This document shows positions 59,333-64,000 of a DNA stretch of 64,000 bases, piece by piece. The stretch is taken from NCBI RefSeq assembly GCF_033115175.1, contig NC_084827.1, forward strand, positions 21,136,001 to 21,200,000, written 5' to 3'. Made by a program: the position numbers and the translations under genes. The DNA comes from Lepus europaeus. Its lineage: Eukaryota; Chordata; Mammalia; Lagomorpha; Leporidae. Position 1 is the stretch's first letter. The number at the start of each line of letters is the position of its first letter. The notes beneath the pieces are model-generated. The model searched no databases. It was not told the DNA's origin and was given only the letters and a program-made list of their open reading frames with translations.

Positions 59333-60552
59333 GCCTGCTCCTGCTTTGACCCTTCTGTAAGCTGCCTTTCCTGGGACATTTCCTCTGCCTCTCTTCCACA
59401 CTTGGTCCCAATGGAGTTTGTTACATCCCCTTTGGCCACTGCTACCTAATGGCATTTTTTGTACTTGGGTGGAATTATTTTTTACTGCTACTTTTCTGGG
59501 AGGCAATTAGGTGGTTCCAGTGGAGCCACTCTCCTTCACACTCAATCACTTGCCATCTACTCATTTATTTATTAACTCACATATATTGATGGAGCTCGCA
59601 CTGTATGTGCCAGGCACTCATAGAGGAAAGCAAAGTATGATTGTCACAAATGAGGAAATATAGAAATAACATAATTTCAGATATTGGTGTGGACTAGGAA
59701 GAGAATAAAAGAGGGGTGATGTGATAGATTAATGTGGGGGAGCTCCTTTTGGCCAGGTGGTCAGAGAAGGGGCCTCTCAGAGTCTCTAGTTGCTGAGGTA
59801 GGATCCATATACAGATCTGAGAGAAGAGTATGTGCAAGGGAGCCAACATGTGAAGGAAACAGCTCTTTCTGAAGAGGAGGAGGAAACTCGTGTGGGCAGA
59901 GTGGAATGAGCAGAGGGCAGCCCAGAGATGGGCAGGACTACATCTGGCAAGGACAGCTTGAAAGCAGCCGAGGAGTTTGGATTGTACACTGGGGATTGTG
60001 GGAAGCTATTGGAGGTGCTTAAGCAGGGAAATGACCTGGTGTAACTCAGTTTTTACAGATTGCTTTTCTCAAATTCTTAATGTTCTAGGAAATTTCTGCT
60101 TATCAGTTTGTACTTTTAAAGGGAAAACAATGTGTGGACGTTCCTGTCAAACTCTTTGGTCAAGTTCATGTTTTAATTACTTTGCTTTTTATGTTTTCAC
60201 TGAACATGTTATACTGATACATTTTAAAGGGTACACTGCAAAACTTAATGTACCTGTGTGACTTTAACTGACCATTCCAGGTGGATAGCCTTTCCATTTC
60301 TTAGTGTTTGGAGCCTACTAGGTCCTTTATTCCAGGTCTCCATGCAGAATATGATACATCGTTGTGAGCCAGAGTCATCCTGTGGTGCTGCAAAATGCCT
60401 GAGCCCACCACATCTACTCTATGGTGGCTTTGTACCTGTTAACAATAAACTCATTTTTAACTTCCATATATGAGAGAAAAATGCAGTGTTTGTCCTTATT
60501 TCATTTAAAACAGTGATCTACAGTTCTAGCCATTTTGACACAAATGCCAGAA
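59333..60552. other. Intronic, with a short MIR scrap
   Basis: A MIR-like patch ('tatttattaactcacatatattgatggagctcgcactgtatgtgccaggcact') lies at 59566-59622. Nothing else was recognised. Confidence 0.4.
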
Positions 60553-60854
60553 TTTTTTTTTTTTTTAAATTGAGAGGTAGAGTACAAGGGAAAGACAAAG
60601 GTCTTCCCTCTGCTGGTTCCCTTCCCAAATAACTGCGATGGCCAGAGCTGGGCTGATCAAAGCCAGGAGTCAGGAGCTTCTTCAGGGTCTCCCATGCAGT
60701 GCAGGGACCCAAGCCCTTGGGCCATTTCCTACTGCTTTCCCAGGCTATTAGTAGAGGGCTGGATCAATAGAGGAGCAGCCATATCATGAACCATGTGGTA
60801 TACTGTACTGTGCCACAGGCAGAGGCTTAGCCTACTATGCCGCAGCACCAGCCC
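60553..60854 (-). mobile_element. C-SINE, antisense
   Basis: Antisense copy from poly-T to 'gccgcagcaccagccc', inserted at the edge of an ancient L1. Confidence 0.9.
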
Positions 60855-60855
60855 T

Positions 60856-60896
60856 AGGATTTCATTCTTTTTATGGCTGAATAATATTCCATGGGC

Positions 60897-60933
<37 letters not shown>

Positions 60934-62220
60934 ATATCACATTTTCTTTATCCATTCATCAGTGAACACTTTGATTACATATCTTAGCTATTGAATAGTA
61001 CTATAATAAACGTGGGCATGCAGTGTATCTTTGATATAGTGGATTCATTTTCTTCACATGTATACCTAGAAATGGGATAGTTGGGTCATATGGTATATAA
61101 GTTTTTTTGAGGAAGCTTCAGACTGGTCTTCATAATGATTGTCCTAATTTTCATTCCTACCAACAATGTGATAGGGTTTTATTCTCACCAACATTTGTTT
61201 TTTGTCTTGATAAGAGCCATTCTAATTGAATTGAGTGATACCTCTCTGCTTTGCATTTCCCTGATCATTAGTGATAGTGAACTTTTAAAAATGTGTGGGT
61301 TGTCCATTTGTATTTCTTCCTCTGACAAATGCCTATTCAGATTCCTTACCCATTTCTTAACTGGATTGGCTGTTACTTTGCTAGTTCTGGGTACATTCTG
61401 GATATCAATCGTTTTTCAGAAACATAATCTACACATTTTCTCCCATGATGCCAGTCTTCGCTCTGATTCCTTTGCTGCACAGAAGCTTCTTAACTTGATG
61501 TAATCCTTTTTGTCTAATTTTGCTTTTTCGCCTGTGCTTTGGGATTTTATCCAAGAAGTTGCCTATGCCCATGTCTTAAAATGTTTCCCCTATGTTTTCT
61601 TCTTATAATTTGATAGTTTCTAGTCTTAGATTTAGATCTTTGATCTACTTGAGTTGATTTTTCTTTAAGGTGAGAAGTGAGGTGAAGGGTCTTGGTTCCA
61701 ATCTTTTGCACATGGATATCAAACATCATTTATTGAAGAAATCATCTCTTCTCCAGAGTGTGTTTTTAGTCTTTTGTTAGAGATAAGTTGGCTGTAGATG
61801 CATGAATTCATTTCTGGGGTTTCTATTTTGCTCCATTGATCTATATATCTATTTCAATGCTAGGACCATGCTGTTTGGGTACAACAGCTCTGTAGTGTGT
61901 CTTGAAATCGGGTATTTTGATGCTTCCAGCTTTATTCTTTTTGCTTTATATTGCTTTGGCTATTCTCAGTTTTTGGTGTTTCCATATGAATTTTAGGATA
62001 GCTTTTTCTAGTTCTGTGAAGGATTTCATTATTTTAGTTAAGAGTATATTAAATCTAAGTTGTGGGTAGTAGGGATATTTTAATACTTTCATTTTTGTGT
62101 CCTGTTCAATTTCTTTCATAAGTATTTTGTAATTTTCATTGTAAAGTTTTCTCATACCCTTGGTTACTTTTATTCCAAAATATTTTATATTCTTGTAGTT
62201 ATTGTGAATGACATTTCTCT
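60856..62220 (-). mobile_element. Ancient L1 ORF2 3' part
   Basis: The minus strand carries an old L1 (L1MA/L1MB-like) ORF2 C-terminal region, readable in order from 'tatggctgaataatattcc' to 'tagctttttctagttctgtgaaggatttcatt'. Frames are broken. It contains a (TG)n(TATG)n run at 60898-60936. Confidence 0.85.
60898..60936 (+). repeat. (TG)n(TATG)n microsatellite
   Basis: About ten TG units followed by four TATG units. Confidence 0.93.
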
Positions 62221-62305
62221 TATAATAAATTCAGTGAAGTTGCAGAATACAAAGTCAACATACAAACACCTGTTTATATACCAATAATGAACTTGTTGAG
62301 AAATA
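62221..62305 (+). mobile_element. L1 ORF2 scrap in opposite orientation
   Basis: 'gttgcagaatacaaagtcaacatacaaacacctg...ataccaataatgaac' reads as a plus-strand L1 ORF2 segment. It adjoins the minus-strand L1, suggesting an old 5' inversion or a second insertion. Confidence 0.5.
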
Positions 62306-63744
62306 AATTAATCATTGTTGTAGGCCTAGCACTTTTTACCTTGAATAGAGTAGGTTCTTGGTGAATATTTGTTGTAGAAATGAATGCATTCTGATTCTGA
62401 TATATTCTTCTGGAATAAAGAAGTGGCAAGACTGTTGGGTGACTTTTTTTTTTTTGGTAGCCCACCAAATAGTAGGTGATAGTGTATCATGGAAAATGAT
62501 GGCTTGACACCTGCTCCTACTTCAGTTTTCAGTTCTAGACAAGTGAGATATGGGTAAGCTGGAGGGTGACAGAGTGGTACCTGTCCAAAGTCCTTGAAGG
62601 TACAGCTGTCTTGTTTCACAGCCTTTAAGCGTAAGAGAAAGGCCTGGTGGACATCTGAACTTTAGCCACATTTTCATTGCTCAGTAGCCACATGTGGCTA
62701 GTAGCTACCACATTAGACAGTGCCAGTATAACCAATCAAGGTGTTATTTTTAAGGGAAGAGAATTTGACTGAAGGTAACCAGTTATCAGAAGTGAGCCAG
62801 TTGAAGTCGAGTGGTGTGTTTGAGGGTGGGAGAAATGTGGGTTACTATAATGCCACAGTGACAGCATCGAGCTTTGAGTTTATACATATTCTTATCCCTC
62901 TGTACATTATTGTACCCTTCAATAGCCAGTGAACAGCCAGATTACAGCTGTTGAGTAGTTCAGAGCAATAGTAAACAATAGCGTAGTACAAGAAGAGGAA
63001 TCTATCATATCCGTTGATACACAGAGGGGATTCGGAAACTCAGAATTTAATTATCCTCATGCAAATTTGACCAGAAGCCTAACACGAGCATGTCTGACAT
63101 TTACATCAAAGTTCATTGTGTGTATTAATAGGAGGAGGCAGGTTGGAAGTGGTTTTCATTTATTTGTGAAGATATGAAAACTTGGCAAGGAATTCAAGTA
63201 AGTTGTTTCTTTTTTATGTCTCAGTTAAAATATAGCAACATATCCTAGTGTGCTCATACAACACAGAAGCTCTATTATCAGGGTCTGGATCAAATACCAT
63301 ATAAATTTGATCCAAGTAACCTCAGACTTCCTGAGAAATTCTATGTTTTGGTGAATATGTGACAGTAGTCAGTTGAGTTAGTTCCCTTCTGCAGCAGCTC
63401 CAGATGCTATGAGGCAGGGCACGTGGAATCTGTGTGGCCTCTGCTGTTTGCAGAGTAATAATAGAATTGAAAATGTGTTTTCATCCTTAAAGACACCTCT
63501 AAAGGGTTGTATTTACTTGTGTACTGATAACACTTTTTATGCTGGCTCTGTGAGTCTAAAAATAGAGGTGTGACTATTAGGCAAGGGAGACTGTTACGTA
63601 AAGTTGTGATATTTATGATGAAGAAAATTCTTTTTCCATATAGGAATTACTAAGGCAAATAAATGCTACCATTTTGTTTGACTATGGGGTTATTGGTGAA
63701 ATCATTAGTTTCTTCCATTTGTTGCAGACACTGGAGTATAGTGT
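62306..63744. other. Intronic, no feature seen
   Basis: No exon or repeat was recognised. Confidence 0.4.
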
Positions 63745-64000
63745 TGCCTTAGTCCATTCCTGCTGCTATAACAAAATATCTTAGTCTGGGTAATTTATAA
63801 ATAGTAGAAACTTATTTCTCATAGTTCTGAAGGTTGACATATCCAAAACCAAGGTTATAGCAGATTCTGTGTCCTGCAAGAGCTTGCTGTCTCCCCCATT
63901 GGTAGTGCCTTCTTGTATCCCCGCATGGAGGAAGGAGCCAAGGGGAACAAAGTTACTCCCTCAAGCCCTTGGTAGTTTTTTCACTTGATGTTGCTATATG
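63745..64000 (-). mobile_element. MaLR (MST/THE1-like) LTR, antisense, cut by window end
   Basis: 'ccttagtccattcctgctgctataacaaaatatcttagtctgggtaatttataaa...ctcatagttctgaagg' is the complement of a MaLR LTR 3' end. The rest lies beyond the window. Confidence 0.7.

Larger units (their letters stand above)
23079..64000 (+). other. GRM8: GRM8 intron after the first coding exon (continues past window)
   Basis: The intron starts with GTAGGT at 23079. No sequence encoding the next part of the flytrap domain was found downstream, so at least 41 kb of intron lies here. GRM8 is known to be a very large gene in mammals. All repeats listed below sit in this intron. Confidence 0.85.

Noticed and set aside
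23079..64000. MIR592, a microRNA known from a GRM8 intron in other mammals
   Set aside because: I looked for its mature sequence and did not see it; it probably lies in a later intron.
1..64000. CRISPR arrays, operons, bacterial promoters, tRNA or rRNA genes
   Set aside because: The window is mammalian. The only tRNA-like sequences are SINE heads, and no regularly spaced direct repeats were seen.

Overview
This window is mammalian nuclear DNA, almost certainly from the European rabbit (Oryctolagus) or a close lagomorph. The main evidence is more than 20 copies of the lagomorph C-SINE (tRNA-related body, CT-rich 3' region ending TCAAATAAATAAATAAAT) and lagomorph-type L1 ends. The species call is an inference from these repeats; no alignment was run.

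The only protein-coding host gene supported is the 5' part of GRM8 (metabotropic glutamate receptor 8) on the + strand. A CpG island at about 11.25-14.45 kb probably holds its promoter and a non-coding first exon (candidate donor after 12688). The exon carrying the start codon begins near 22255 after a strong acceptor, has a roughly 314-nt 5' UTR crowded with upstream ORFs, starts coding at 22569 and ends at 23078 on a GT donor. It encodes 170 residues: the signal peptide region and the start of the glutamate-binding Venus-flytrap domain. Everything from 23079 to the window end is intron; the next coding exon is not present.

The rest is repeat-rich intron or flank. There are C-SINEs in both orientations, several with clear target-site duplications (TSDs); older MIR, L2 and L1 fossils; MaLR LTRs; a TA-flanked Tigger-like element (684-988); a TA-flanked mariner-type MITE (37643-37770); a hAT MER5-like copy; and a solo class II-like ERV LTR (52835-53292).

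The most interesting block is 39983-47387, a nest of L1-type elements. An old minus-strand element (39997-47372, diverged TSD) contains a 5' UTR, a broken ORF1 and a 3' tail but no ORF2. A twin-primed L1 inserted into its 5' UTR (46457-47297). Then a younger 4.4-kb element inserted beside that one (42066-46446, 10-bp TSD). The young element has a full 5' end with a YY1-type site, an intact 352-codon ORF1, no ORF2, and about 2.4 kb of other sequence before the L1 3' tail. That 2.4 kb includes a stretch resembling a decayed retroviral gag nucleocapsid. It looks like an ORF1-only (half-L1-like) composite retrotransposon that would need reverse transcriptase supplied in trans.
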